Below are positions 52,173-60,736 of a stretch of DNA of 64,000 nt, piece by piece. The translations under genes and the position numbers were made by a program. Under the pieces are notes generated by a model. The model was not told where the DNA came from, searched no databases, and worked only from the letters and a program-made list of their open reading frames with translations. Within the stretch, counting starts at the first letter, position 1, and each line of letters begins with the position of its first letter. Source of the DNA: Streptacidiphilus sp. ASG 303 (lineage in GTDB: Bacteria > Actinomycetota > Actinomycetes > Streptomycetales > Streptomycetaceae); NCBI RefSeq assembly GCF_020991365.1, contig NZ_JAJLRA010000021.1, positions 1-64,000 of the forward strand. The letters are read 5' to 3'.

Positions 52173-53477
52173 ATGACCGTCCACAACCGGGTCTGCACCG
52201 CCCGGCGCGCGCTGCAGGACGCGGCGCCCGACGTCCTGGCGGGCGCCCTCGACGGCGTACTGGCGGAGCACTACCAGGCCGCCGGGAGCCGCCTGCTGCT
52301 CGTCGACCACAGCATGTCACTCCTCTGCCCCGTACGGTCCGGCGACCCCCGCGCCCCGTACGGCGGCACCCTCCTCGGCGGCCCCGCCGCGGGCGGCCCC
52401 GCCGGCCGGGGACTCCGGGCCGAGGACGCGCCCCCGCCCGAGGAGGCCGGGTCCCGCGGCGTGCCGGAGGGGGCCCAGCCGGTCAACGACTCGCCGGCCG
52501 GCCGCGTCTTCTCCTCCCAGCGGCCGGAGGTCCTCCGGGACCCCGCCGCCGGCCCCGCGGCGCACACCGTGCTGCTGCCGGTCACCGTCCGCGGCGACCG
52601 GCAGGGGGTCCTGGAGGTGCGCCTGCCCCGGCTCCCCGGCGCCGCCGACCTCGCCGACCTCGCCGAGACCGCGACCGCCCTCGGCCACGCCCTGGTCGTG
52701 GCCGACCGGGACACCGACCGCTACCTGCGGACCCGCCGCCGCAGGCGGCTCACCCTCGCCGCCGAGATGCAGTGGCAGCTCCTGCCCCCGCGCTCCTGCG
52801 AACGCCCCGAGTTCAGCCTCGGCGCCCACCTGGAGCCCGCCTACGGCGTCCACGGCGACCACTACGACTGGACGGCGGAGGCCGACCGGCTCGTCGTCGC
52901 GGTCACCAACGGCATGGACCGCGGCGAGCGCGCCGCCTCCCTCACCGGCCTGGCCGTCGGGGCCCTGCGCAACGCCCGCCGGCTGGGCCCCCGCGTCCCC
53001 ATCGCCCACCAGGCCAGCCTCGCCGACCAGGCGATCTTCGGCATGCACGGCGGCAAGAGCCACGTCTCCACGCTGCTCATCCAGTTCGACCTGGCGACGG
53101 GCCGGGTGACGGCGGTGGACGCCGGCTCGCCCCGGCTGCTGCGGCTGCGCGACGGCCGGGTGGAGGTCCTGGAGCTGGAGGCGCAGCTGCCCCTCGGCAT
53201 GTTCGAGGAGACGCCCTACATCTCCCAGGAGCTGCCGGTGCTCCCCGGTGACCGGCTCGTGGTCGTGAGCGACGGCGTGCACGGCGCGCGCTCCCCCCGC
53301 GGGGAGGTCTTCGGCGACCGGGTGCTCCTCAACACCATCAGCGGCAGCCGGATGGCGCCGCCGGTCGAGGCCGCCCGGCTGATCGTCCGCGAGGTCGCCG
53401 CGCACGAGGCGGCCGAGCCCGCCCGCGGCCCGGCCGACGACGCCGTCGTCCTCGTCGTCGACTGGCGCGGCCGCTGA
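52173..53477 (+). CDS. SpoIIE-type PP2C phosphatase with N-terminal GAF-like region
   Basis: This 434-aa protein is likely to dephosphorylate an anti-anti-sigma factor or similar partner. The N-terminal half is GAF-like with a Gly/Pro/Ala-rich insert near residues 70-105; the C-terminal half is SpoIIE/PPM (about residues 200-430). Metal-binding segments are GDHYDW, VTNGMDRG, VVVSDGVHG, and ADDAVVLVVDW. The second segment has Asn in place of the usual Asp in a DG motif, seen in some Streptomyces paralogues, so activity is uncertain. ATG 52173 follows GGGAGGGGCG. It is divergent from marR. Confidence 0.8.
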   Translation: MTVHNRVCTARRALQDAAPDVLAGALDGVLAEHYQAAGSRLLLVDHSMSLLCPVRSGDPRAPYGGTLLGGPAAGGPAGRGLRAEDAPPPEEAGSRGVPEGAQPVNDSPAGRVFSSQRPEVLRDPAAGPAAHTVLLPVTVRGDRQGVLEVRLPRLPGAADLADLAETATALGHALVVADRDTDRYLRTRRRRRLTLAAEMQWQLLPPRSCERPEFSLGAHLEPAYGVHGDHYDWTAEADRLVVAVTNGMDRGERAASLTGLAVGALRNARRLGPRVPIAHQASLADQAIFGMHGGKSHVSTLLIQFDLATGRVTAVDAGSPRLLRLRDGRVEVLELEAQLPLGMFEETPYISQELPVLPGDRLVVVSDGVHGARSPRGEVFGDRVLLNTISGSRMAPPVEAARLIVREVAAHEAAEPARGPADDAVVLVVDWRGR

Positions 53478-53521
53478 GGGGCCTCCGGGCGGAGCGGCCC
53501 GCCCGGGGCGCCGGGCCCGGG

Positions 53522-53575
53522 CGGCAGGAGCCGGAGGGACGGCAGGAGCCGGAGGGACGGCAGGAGGCAGCGGGA
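53522..53575. repeat. 18-bp tandem repeat, three units
   Basis: CGGCAGGAGCCGGAGGGA occurs twice without change (53522-53539, 53540-53557) and a third time with substitutions. It lies downstream of the phosphatase gene, with no gene inside it. Confidence 0.7.
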
Positions 53576-53739
53576 CGGCAGAACGGCGGAGGGCGGGCGG
53601 CGGGCGGCCCGGGAGCGGGGTGCCGGTCACCCGAAGGACGCTGCCGCGTCGCGGCGGCGTCCGCCCGGTGCGAGGTTGGGGCCGAGTCGTGCACCCGCCG
53701 GGCGCACCCCCGCGCCGGCCCGTCCCGGGAGGACATCCG

Positions 53740-54318
53740 ATGCCCCGATCCCGCCGCCTGCCCGCCCTCGTCGCGGCGCCGCTCCTCGCGGCGCTGCTCC
53801 TCGTGTCGGGCTGCTCCAGCTCCGGCTCGTCGTCGTCGGGCAGCAGCCCCGGGGCCACCTCCGCGGCCAACCCCGCCTCCCCCTCGCCGACCGGCAGCCA
53901 GGAGAAGGTGAAGCTGGCCAAGGCCAAGTTCGTCGCCAACGCGGGCCTGGCCGCCGGCGCCACCTACCAGTGGCTGTACAAGCCCTACAAGGCCGGGAAG
54001 TTCAAGAAGGGCGCCGACGGCCGTAAGCTCGCCCTGGTCAAGGCCGGCCTGGCCGGCGCCTTCACCTACAACCGGCTGAAGGCGGCGATCAACGACGCCA
54101 AGGGCGACCCCCTGCTGTCCAAGGCCGTCGCCCCGCTCACCGCGGGGGTGGAGAAACTCAAGCAGACCGCCGCGAACATCCGCAACGGCAGCGACCCGGA
54201 GGGCGGCGCCGGCCAGTTCCAGGGAGTCATCGACAGTTTCAAGCAGGCCGGCCAGTCCGCCGGGGCGACCGTCACCGACCAGGTGCCGTCGACCGGCCAG
54301 CTCACCTCGGGCGGCTGA
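53740..54318 (+). CDS. Unrecognised 192-aa lipoprotein
   Basis: A type II signal peptide (basic start, hydrophobic core, lipobox LLLVSGC) is followed by a Ser/Gly/Pro linker and then a helical domain (VKLAKAKFVANAGLAAGATY, FTYNRLKAAINDAK). The mature part has no catalytic motif. ATG 53740 has GGGAGGA seven bases upstream. It is just before the SigK promoter but on its own likely promoter. In Mycobacterium tuberculosis the SigK regulon includes lipoproteins, but this one lacks a fasciclin domain, so a link is only possible. Confidence 0.8.
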   Translation: MPRSRRLPALVAAPLLAALLLVSGCSSSGSSSSGSSPGATSAANPASPSPTGSQEKVKLAKAKFVANAGLAAGATYQWLYKPYKAGKFKKGADGRKLALVKAGLAGAFTYNRLKAAINDAKGDPLLSKAVAPLTAGVEKLKQTAANIRNGSDPEGGAGQFQGVIDSFKQAGQSAGATVTDQVPSTGQLTSGG

Positions 54319-54337
54319 CCCGGGGATCCGCGGGCGG

Positions 54338-54365
54338 CCAATCCGCAGGCGGACCGGCCCCGAAT
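54338..54365 (+). promoter_or_regulatory. SigK-type promoter of sigK (autoregulation)
   Basis: CCAATC (54338-54343), exactly 16 nt, then CCGAAT (54360-54365). The same two hexamers with the same spacer lie upstream of the lipid operon (62164-62169 and 62142-62147 on the minus strand). SigK of mycobacteria is reported to use CCATCC and CCGAAT. The distance to the sigK start is 194 nt, so an untranslated leader with a small ORF is expected. Confidence 0.75.
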
Positions 54366-54451
54366 ACAGGGGGAGCGGCGGGCCCGTGCCACGGCACGGC
54401 CACCGCGCCCCCTGCCCGCATCCGACCGGTCCGACGTCCCGGAGGGACAGC

Positions 54452-54562
54452 ATGCCGCCCCACCGCCACCACCCCGCCCGGCGCCGCGCCGGCGGCCCGG
54501 CCCATCCGTCCGCCGCCCCCCGGCGCACCGCGCCCCGCCTCCGCGGGGAGGCCGCGCTGTGA
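54452..54562 (+). CDS. 36-aa upstream ORF translationally coupled to sigK
   Basis: ATG 54452 has an excellent ribosome site (GGAGGGACAG, 1-10 bases upstream). The ORF ends with CTGTGA, and the sigK start GTG overlaps in GTGA. The product is basic and His/Arg/Pro/Ala-rich with no recognisable motif. It lies between the SigK-type promoter and sigK. It may be a leader peptide that sets sigK translation, or a small protein of its own. High GC makes open frames common, so this is a candidate, but the start site and junction argue for translation. Confidence 0.5.
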   Translation: MPPHRHHPARRRAGGPAHPSAAPRRTAPRLRGEAAL

Positions 54563-55143
54563 GCGAGGTCGTGCACCTGGCCGGACCCAGCCGCAGGGGG
54601 CCTGGTCTGGAGGAGCTGGTCGGGCGGGTCTCCCGTGGGGACCAGCAGGCCTTCGAGCAGGTCTACGACGCGGTCGTGGGCCCCGTGCTCGGCCTGGTCC
54701 GGCGCATCCTGCGCGACCCGGCGCAGTCCGAGGAGGTCGCCCAGGAGGTCATGGTCGAGCTGTGGCGCACCGCCGCCCGCTACGACCGCGACAAGGGCAC
54801 CGTGATGGCCTGGGTGATGACCCTCGCCCACCGCCGCGCCGTCGACCGGGTCCGCAGCGCGCAGGCCGCCGCCGACCGCGAGCAGAAGGCCGCGGCCCTC
54901 GGCCACTCCACCGCCTTCGACGAGGTCGCCGAGCAGGTGGAGTCCCGGCTGGAGCGCGAGCAGGTCCGACGCTGCCTGCGCGGCCTCACCCAGCTCCAGC
55001 GCGAGTCCGTCAACCTCGCCTACTACCGCGGCTGCACCTACCGGGAGGTCGCCGAACTCCTCGGGGTGCCGCTCGGAACCGTCAAGACCCGCCTGCGGGA
55101 CGGCCTCATCCGCCTCCGCGACTGCCTGGGGGTGACCGCATGA
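54559..55143 (+). CDS. sigK: SigK-like ECF sigma factor (ECF19 type)
   Basis: This 194-aa extracytoplasmic-function sigma factor has region 2 VGRVSRGDQQAFEQVYDAVV through the conserved RDPAQSEEVAQEVMVELWR and MAWVMTLAHRRAVDRVRS, and region 4 GLTQLQRESVNLAYYRGCTY with VAELLGVPLGTVKTRLRDG. Pairing with an RskA-type anti-sigma and the downstream gene set matches M. tuberculosis SigK. GTG 54559 follows GGGGAGG. It is presumably held inactive by RskA until membrane or redox stress; the matching promoter upstream suggests it drives its own operon. Confidence 0.85.
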   Translation: MSEVVHLAGPSRRGPGLEELVGRVSRGDQQAFEQVYDAVVGPVLGLVRRILRDPAQSEEVAQEVMVELWRTAARYDRDKGTVMAWVMTLAHRRAVDRVRSAQAAADREQKAAALGHSTAFDEVAEQVESRLEREQVRRCLRGLTQLQRESVNLAYYRGCTYREVAELLGVPLGTVKTRLRDGLIRLRDCLGVTA

Positions 55144-55895
55144 ACCACGCGCCCGACCTGCACACCCTGACCGGCGCCTACGCCGTGCACGCCCTCGACC
55201 CCGAGGAGCGCGCCCGCTTCGAGGAGCACCTCGCCGGGTGCGAGGCCTGCGCCCAGGAGGTCCGCGAGCTCGGCGCCGCCGCCGCCCGCCTCGGCGAGGC
55301 CGAGGCCGTCTCCCCGCCGCCGGACCTGCGCCGCCGGGTCCTCGCCGAGATCGCCACCGTGCGGCAGATGCCGCCGCAGGTCCCGCAGACCGGCCTCGAC
55401 GAGCGGCCGTCCGGCGTCCTGCCGCGCCTCGCCCGGCAGTGGCCGCGCCTGGCGCTCGCCGCCTCCGTCGCCGGAGCCGCCGTGCTGGGCGGCCTCGCCT
55501 GGCAGTTCCACCAGGACGCGGACCGCGCCGACCGGCGGGCCGCGGTCGCCCGGCAGCAGCAGGACGACTTCGCCCGGCTGATGGCGGCCCCCGACGCCCG
55601 TACCGCCACCGCCCGCACCGGCGGGGCGTCCGCCGCCGTCGTCTGGTCGGCGGGGGCCAACCGCGCCGCCTTCCTCACCAGCGGCCTGCCCCACCTGCCC
55701 GAGGGCAAGGTGTACGAGCTCTGGTACAACGACGCCGGCACCATGCGGCCCGCCGGTCTGCTGCCGCCGGGCGGCGCCGCCCGGATGCTGGACGGCGCCG
55801 TCGACGGCGCCGCCGGGATCGGGGTGACCGTGGAGCCGTCCGGCGGCTCCGCCCGCCCGAGCGGCCAGCCGGTGCTCCTGCTCCCCTTCACCTGA
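55140..55895 (+). CDS. rskA: RskA-like membrane anti-sigma factor
   Basis: This 251-aa single-pass membrane protein has an N-terminal anti-sigma domain with the zinc-type motif HLAGCEACAQEV (residues 29-40), a membrane helix (LALAASVAGAAVLGGLAWQF, about 99-118), and an extracytoplasmic RskA C-terminal domain (LPEGKVYELWYNDAGTMRP). It should bind SigK and release it after regulated proteolysis. ATG 55140 overlaps the sigK stop (ATGA). Confidence 0.85.
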   Translation: MNHAPDLHTLTGAYAVHALDPEERARFEEHLAGCEACAQEVRELGAAAARLGEAEAVSPPPDLRRRVLAEIATVRQMPPQVPQTGLDERPSGVLPRLARQWPRLALAASVAGAAVLGGLAWQFHQDADRADRRAAVARQQQDDFARLMAAPDARTATARTGGASAAVVWSAGANRAAFLTSGLPHLPEGKVYELWYNDAGTMRPAGLLPPGGAARMLDGAVDGAAGIGVTVEPSGGSARPSGQPVLLLPFT

Positions 55896-55938
55896 GCCGA
55901 CCGGCCCGACCCGCCCGGCCCGATCCGCCCGCTCCACC

Positions 55939-55970
55939 CGGCCGCCCCCGGTTCCCCCCGGGGGCGGCCG
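55939..55970. terminator. Terminator after rskA
   Basis: Perfect 13-bp arms CGGCCGCCCCCGG (55939-55951) and complement (55958-55970) enclose a 6-nt loop, 44 bp after the rskA stop. The region 55896-56297 between the convergent genes has no coding sequence. Confidence 0.8.
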
Positions 55971-56215
55971 ACGCGTGTCCGGGGCGGCGCCCCCGGAGGC
56001 CCGGCACCCTCCCGGCGGCCCGCCCGCCCGCTGGTACGGGCCCCGCGCCCCGACCAGCCACGGACCAGGGCGGCCCGCCCGCCCGCGCGCGCCCGGGCAC
56101 GGGCGGGCCGCCGCTGCCGGGGCCGTCCGGCGGGCCGCCGCCCCGGACGGGCGCAGGCGCGCGCGGGTCCGGCCGGTGCGTCCGTCCCGCCGTTCCGGAC
56201 CGGCCCCCGGACACG

Positions 56216-56248
56216 CGTCGGCCCCCGCCGCGGTGGCGGGGGCCGACG
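56216..56248. terminator. Terminator after the lipid operon
   Basis: Perfect 14-bp arms CGTCGGCCCCCGCC and complement with a 5-nt loop, 49 bp beyond the DUF1295 stop on the leftward strand. Confidence 0.8.
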
Positions 56249-56297
56249 GTCCGGAACGGCCCGGAACGGTCCGGGAACCGGCGGTGCGCGGCGCGGG

Positions 56298-57104
56298 TCA
56301 GGCGCGGCGCGGCGGCAGGGGGAAGAAGCCGCTGGTCCGGGCGACGTACTCGGCGTAGCCGGGCTTCGTCGCGTGCATCTGCTTCTCCAGCATCGGCTTG
56401 CCGCTGCCGTTGACCAGCAGGTACGTCATCACCAGCACCGAGGGCAGGGTGGCCCACCCCGCCGGCGCGTCCGCCGCGAGCAGGAACAGGCCCCACCACA
56501 CGCACGCGTCGCCGAAGTAGTTGGGGTGCCGGGTGAACCGCCACAGGCCGCGGTCCATGACCTGGCCGCGGTTGGCCGGGTCGGACCGGAAGCGGGTGAG
56601 CTGCCAGTCGCCCACCGCCTCGAAGAACACCCCGACCGCCCAGACCGCCGTGCCGGTCCAGGCGAGGACGCCCGGCGGGTGCGGCACGTAGCAGGCGAAC
56701 TGCACGGGCAGCGAGACGAACCAGACCAGCAGCGCCTGGAGCCCGTAGACCATCCGCAGGGCGTACGCGGTGCGCCGCTCCGGCGGCGCCTTGGAGAGCA
56801 GCTTCTCGTACCGGGGGTCCTCGCCGTGGCCGCGCGAGCGGGCCGCGATGTGCCCCGACAGCCGGAGCCCCCAGACCAGGACGAGCACCAGGGCCAGGAG
56901 CCGCCGCCCGTCGTCGCCGTGCCCGGCGGACAGCGCGTACGAGACGCCCGCCACCGCGCAGAAGCCCAGGCCCCAGGCGATGTCCACCACCCGGTGCAGG
57001 CCCTTGCGGACACCGAACGCGGCGGCGCCCAGCAGCACCACGAGCGCGGCCCCGGCCGACGCGGCGACGTTCACGGCGAACGCGCCGCCGTCGACCCCGC
57101 TCAC
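56298..57104 (-). CDS. DUF1295 membrane protein (steroid-reductase-like), last gene of the lipid operon
   Basis: This 268-aa integral membrane protein has about six hydrophobic segments and the DUF1295 signature FRSDPANRGQVMDRGLWRFT followed by RHPNYFGDACVWWG. It corresponds to Rv0446c of M. tuberculosis, next to SigK and UfaA1 there. Likely role: reduction or modification of a lipid double bond. GTG 57104 overlaps the previous stop (GTGA). Confidence 0.85.
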   Translation of the reverse strand: MSGVDGGAFAVNVAASAGAALVVLLGAAAFGVRKGLHRVVDIAWGLGFCAVAGVSYALSAGHGDDGRRLLALVLVLVWGLRLSGHIAARSRGHGEDPRYEKLLSKAPPERRTAYALRMVYGLQALLVWFVSLPVQFACYVPHPPGVLAWTGTAVWAVGVFFEAVGDWQLTRFRSDPANRGQVMDRGLWRFTRHPNYFGDACVWWGLFLLAADAPAGWATLPSVLVMTYLLVNGSGKPMLEKQMHATKPGYAEYVARTSGFFPLPPRRA

Positions 57105-58525
57105 GCGGCGCCCTCCCCGGTGCCGCTGCCCGTGCCGGTGCCCTTGCCGCTCCCGCTCCCGCTGCCGGCCCCGGCCTCGGTCCCGGAGCCCCGCCCGCCG
57201 CCGTACGCGGCGCCGTGCCAGCCGCCCGGCGTCGCCGGGAAGGTGCTGGTGCCGTCCGCGGCCGGCCGCACCGCGAGGATCTGGTCCACGCCCATCCGCC
57301 GCTCGGCGAACGCCAGCGCCCCGCCGACCAGGTAGAGCCGCCACACCCGGCAGGTCTCCTCGCCGACCAGCGCCGCGAACTCCGCCCAGCGCTCCTCCAG
57401 GGTGCGCCGCCAGGCGTCCACGGTGAGCACGTAGTGCTCCCGCATCGCGTGGACCTCGCGGACCTCCAGCCCGGCGTCCTCCAGCAGCGCCACCGTGTCG
57501 CCCACCGGCCGCATGTGCATGTCGGGGGCGATGTACGTCTCGATGAACGCGCCGCCCCCCGGCGCCCGCGACCCGCGCGACATCTGCTGCACCAGCAGCC
57601 GCCCCCCGGGCCGCAGCAGCCCGCCGAGCTGCCGGGCGAACGCCGGGTACTGCGCGTCGCCGACGTGCTCGCCCATCTCGATGGTGGACACCGCGTCGTA
57701 GGGGCCGTCGGAGACGTCCCGGTAGTCCTGCAGCCGCACCTCGACCCGGTCGGCGAGCCCCAGGTCCGCGACGCGCTTGGACACGTACGCGTGCTGCTGC
57801 GCCGACAGCGTCACGCCCGTCGCCCGCACCCCGTACTCCGAGGCGGCGTGCACGACGAGCGCGCCCCAGCCGCAGCCGACGTCCAGCAGGCGCATGCCCT
57901 CGTGCAGGCCGAGCTTGCGGCAGACCAGGTCGAGCTTGTCGCGCTGGGCGTCCTCCAGCCCGTAGCCGGGGCCCTCCTCCTGCGTCCAGTAGCCGCAGGA
58001 GTACGCCATGTGCCGGTCCAGCAGCAGCGCGTAGAAGTCGTTGGACAGGTCGTAGTGGTGGCTGATGGCCGCCCGGTCGCGGGCCTTGCTGTGCAGGGCG
58101 CCGGTCAGGCCCGCCCGGCCGGAGGGGGAGGCCGGGCGGGGGCCGACCGCGCCGAGGCGCAGCGCCGTGCCCGCCGCCCGGGCCAGCTCGCGGGGGCCGA
58201 GGCGCGGCGGCCCCGCGACCCCCCGCTCGCGCGCCGCCCGCCAGACCCGGCTCAGGCCCTCGCCGAGGTCGCCGTCGACGTCCAGCTCGCCGGTGATGTA
58301 CGCCTCGGCGATGCCCAGCTCGCCCGGGTACCACAGCAGCCGCCGCAGGGCGCGGCGGGAGCGCAGCACGACGGCGGGGGCGTCCGCCGGGCCGGCCTCG
58401 CTGCCGTCCCAGGCCCGGATGCGGATCGGGAGTGCGCCGCCGAGGAGCTCCTCCAGCAGCGGGGCCAGCCGCCCCGCCGCCCCGGTGGCGGTGCGGGCGG
58501 CGGACGGCGGTCGGGTGGACGTCAC
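57101..58525 (-). CDS. Cyclopropane-fatty-acid-synthase-like SAM methyltransferase (copy 1)
   Basis: This 474-aa protein has a CFA-type N-terminal domain (PAVVLRSRRALRRLLWYPG, AYITGELDVDGDLG), the link HYDLSNDFYALLLDRHMAYS, the SAM loop LLDVGCGWGALVVHAA, and STIEMGEHVGDAQY where classical enzymes read EHVG. A Gly/Ser/Thr-rich tail follows after residue 430. GTG 58525 is the start. It transfers methyl groups to unsaturated acyl chains of membrane lipids. It is one of two adjacent copies. Confidence 0.85.
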   Translation of the reverse strand: MTSTRPPSAARTATGAAGRLAPLLEELLGGALPIRIRAWDGSEAGPADAPAVVLRSRRALRRLLWYPGELGIAEAYITGELDVDGDLGEGLSRVWRAARERGVAGPPRLGPRELARAAGTALRLGAVGPRPASPSGRAGLTGALHSKARDRAAISHHYDLSNDFYALLLDRHMAYSCGYWTQEEGPGYGLEDAQRDKLDLVCRKLGLHEGMRLLDVGCGWGALVVHAASEYGVRATGVTLSAQQHAYVSKRVADLGLADRVEVRLQDYRDVSDGPYDAVSTIEMGEHVGDAQYPAFARQLGGLLRPGGRLLVQQMSRGSRAPGGGAFIETYIAPDMHMRPVGDTVALLEDAGLEVREVHAMREHYVLTVDAWRRTLEERWAEFAALVGEETCRVWRLYLVGGALAFAERRMGVDQILAVRPAADGTSTFPATPGGWHGAAYGGGRGSGTEAGAGSGSGSGKGTGTGSGTGEGAA

Positions 58526-58691
58526 GGTGTGTTCCCCTCTCTGGTGGGGCGCGCCCGGCCGGTCCTGTCCGGCCGTCCGCGCCCCGTCTGCCTCGTCCGG
58601 ACCGCGCGGGTCCGGGCCGTGCGTGTCCTGGTCGGTGGTGTCCTGCCCGGGCGCGCCCGGGCCGGTGGTGCCCGGGCCGGGCGCGCCCGGG

Positions 58692-60008
58692 TCAGCCGCG
58701 GGCGAGCAGCAGCTGCTGCACGTCCAGGTAGCCCGTGCGGAACCCTGCCTCGGAGTACGCGAGGTACAGGTCCCACATGCGGCGGAAGACGCCGTCGAAG
58801 CCCAGGGCCGCGACCTCGCCGCGCCGGGCGCCGAACCGCTCCCGCCACAGCCGCAGCGTCTCCGCGTAGTGCTGCCCGAAGCGGTCGGCGCGCACCACCC
58901 GCAGCCCGGTGTGCTCGGCGGTCACCTGCTCCACGGCCTCCCGCGACGGGATGATCCCGCCGGGGAAGATGTACTTGTGGATCCAGGTGTAGGTGTCCTT
59001 GGTGGCCTCCACCCGCTCGTGGGCCATGGTGATGGCCTGGACGGCGGCCTTCCCGCCGGGCGCCAGCACCCGGTCGATGGTGGCGAAGTACGCCGGCCAG
59101 TACTGCGCGCCGACGGCCTCGATCATCTCCACGCTCACCACGGCGTCGAACTCCCCGTCCACCGCCCGGTAGTCCTGCAGCCGCACCTCGACCCGGTCCC
59201 CGACCCCGGCCGCGTCGAGCTTGGCCACGGCCAGGTCGCGCTGCTCCTCGGAGAGGGTCAGGGTGAGGACGGTCGCGCCGCGGCGGGCGGCGCGCAGCGC
59301 CAGCTCGCCCCAGCCGGAGCCGATCTCCAGCAGGCGGGTGCCCTTGCCGACGCCGACCAGGTCCAGCAGCCGGTCGATCTTGCGGTGCTGGGCGGCCTCC
59401 AGCAGCCCCCACTCCGCGACGGGCCGGCCGGCGGCGTCCTCCTCGAAGAGCGCCGAGGAGTACGTCATCGTCGGGTCGAGGAAGAGCGCGAAGAGGTCGT
59501 TTGACAGGTCGTAGTGGCGCCGGATGTTGTCGCGGGCGCCGTCGGGGGTGTTGTGCTCCGAGGCGGGGTGCCGGGGGACGTAGAGGCGCCGCAGCCACTG
59601 CAGCCGCGGCGGTACCAGGGTCTGCGGGGAGCGGGCCAGGGCGGTGAGGACCCCGGCGAGGTCGTCGGCGTCCCAGTCGCCCGCCTGGTAGGCCTCGCCG
59701 AAGCCGATCAGGCCGCCCACCCCGAGCCGCCGGTGGAAGGCGTCGGGGCGGTTCACCCGCATCACGGGCAGGCCCGGGGCGGGGGCGGGCCCGCCGGGCA
59801 GCTGCAGGCCGAGGCCGGTGCGGCGGGCGACCTGATGCAGCAGGACCCGTGCGAGCGCGGCCCGCACCCGCGAGCGCGGGACCCGCGCGACGTCGGGCCA
59901 CTGCTCGGGGTCGATCCGGCCGGGGCCGTCCGGCACGGACCCGGCGGCGGGCGCCGCCCGGTCCGCCGCTCCCCGGGCCGCCGTCTCTTCTTCGATGCGC
60001 TGGTTCAC
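58692..60008 (-). CDS. UfaA1-like SAM methyltransferase (copy 2)
   Basis: This 438-aa protein belongs to the same family as its neighbour: RHYDLSNDLFALFLDPTMTYS, SAM loop LLEIGSGWGELALRAA, and SVEMIEAVGAQYWPAYF. The EAVG segment differs from EHVG in copy 1, suggesting a different substrate or reaction. The type fits M. tuberculosis Rv0447c (UfaA1). GTG 60008 overlaps the previous stop (GTGA) and has GAGGAGAGA nearby. Both copies may act on different positions of one lipid. Confidence 0.85.
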   Translation of the reverse strand: MNQRIEEETAARGAADRAAPAAGSVPDGPGRIDPEQWPDVARVPRSRVRAALARVLLHQVARRTGLGLQLPGGPAPAPGLPVMRVNRPDAFHRRLGVGGLIGFGEAYQAGDWDADDLAGVLTALARSPQTLVPPRLQWLRRLYVPRHPASEHNTPDGARDNIRRHYDLSNDLFALFLDPTMTYSSALFEEDAAGRPVAEWGLLEAAQHRKIDRLLDLVGVGKGTRLLEIGSGWGELALRAARRGATVLTLTLSEEQRDLAVAKLDAAGVGDRVEVRLQDYRAVDGEFDAVVSVEMIEAVGAQYWPAYFATIDRVLAPGGKAAVQAITMAHERVEATKDTYTWIHKYIFPGGIIPSREAVEQVTAEHTGLRVVRADRFGQHYAETLRLWRERFGARRGEVAALGFDGVFRRMWDLYLAYSEAGFRTGYLDVQQLLLARG

Positions 60009-60736
60009 TTCTCTCCTCCGTGGTCCGCGTGCCGCGTCTGCCTCGGGACGACGGGCAGCCCCCGCAGGTACAGCAGGACGCCCTGCAGGCGGATGTGCGC
60101 CGACACCGCGGCCGTCGACCACGGGTGCCGCAGCGCGGCGCGCAGCAGCCCGGCGGTGGTCGCCGGGCGGCGCACGCCGCGCACGGTCGCGGTGAACGGC
60201 CGTCCGCCGTCCCTCTCCAGGTGCACGGTCAGGTTCAACCCTGCCCCCGGCTCCGGCAGTCTCATGCGGTACCCGCCGTCGACGGGGAAGAACGGCGAGA
60301 CGTAGAACTCCTTGCGGGTCTCCGCCCTTCCCTCCGCGTCCGGGTGCAGCAGGTAGCGGTGCCGCCCGCCGTAGGTGTTGTGCACCTCGGCGACCACGCA
60401 CGCCGGGGTGCCGTCGGCGTACCGGCACCAGTAGATGGTCAGCGGGTTGAAGACGTACCCGAGCACCCGGGCGTGGGCCAGCATGAGCACCTGCCCGCCG
60501 CCCAGCTCCACCCCCTGCTCCGCGAGCCACCCCTCCAGGTTGGCCCGCAGGGTCCGGCCCGGGTCGCCGACGTGGTCGCGGGCCTCGAAGCGGGCCAGGG
60601 CGCGGGCCCAGCGGGGCAGCCGCGGCAGCTCGTCCAGGTCCACCAGCCACAGGTAGGTGCGGTGGGAGAAGGAGTGCCGCAGCGGCCGGGTCCGCACGTG
60701 GGAGACCCGGCAGTCGTACAGGGCGGCCGTGCTCAC
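60005..60736 (-). CDS. DUF1365 protein of the lipid operon
   Basis: This 243-aa protein starts with the DUF1365 signature ALYDCRVSHVRTRPLRHSF and continues with ARVLGYVFNPLTIYWCRY and KEFYVSPFFPVDGGYRMRL. It is equivalent to Rv0448c. It acts together with the FAD oxidoreductase and the methyltransferases on lipids by gene association; the precise reaction is unknown. GTG 60736 overlaps the preceding stop (GTGA). Confidence 0.85.
   Translation of the reverse strand: MSTAALYDCRVSHVRTRPLRHSFSHRTYLWLVDLDELPRLPRWARALARFEARDHVGDPGRTLRANLEGWLAEQGVELGGGQVLMLAHARVLGYVFNPLTIYWCRYADGTPACVVAEVHNTYGGRHRYLLHPDAEGRAETRKEFYVSPFFPVDGGYRMRLPEPGAGLNLTVHLERDGGRPFTATVRGVRRPATTAGLLRAALRHPWSTAAVSAHIRLQGVLLYLRGLPVVPRQTRHADHGGEK

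Noticed and set aside
51448-52176. Plus-strand ORF of 242 aa starting just after a good promoter
   Set aside because: It is Ser/Arg/Ala-rich and runs antisense through marR with no conserved segment, so it is treated as a shadow; only the promoter and operators are reported.
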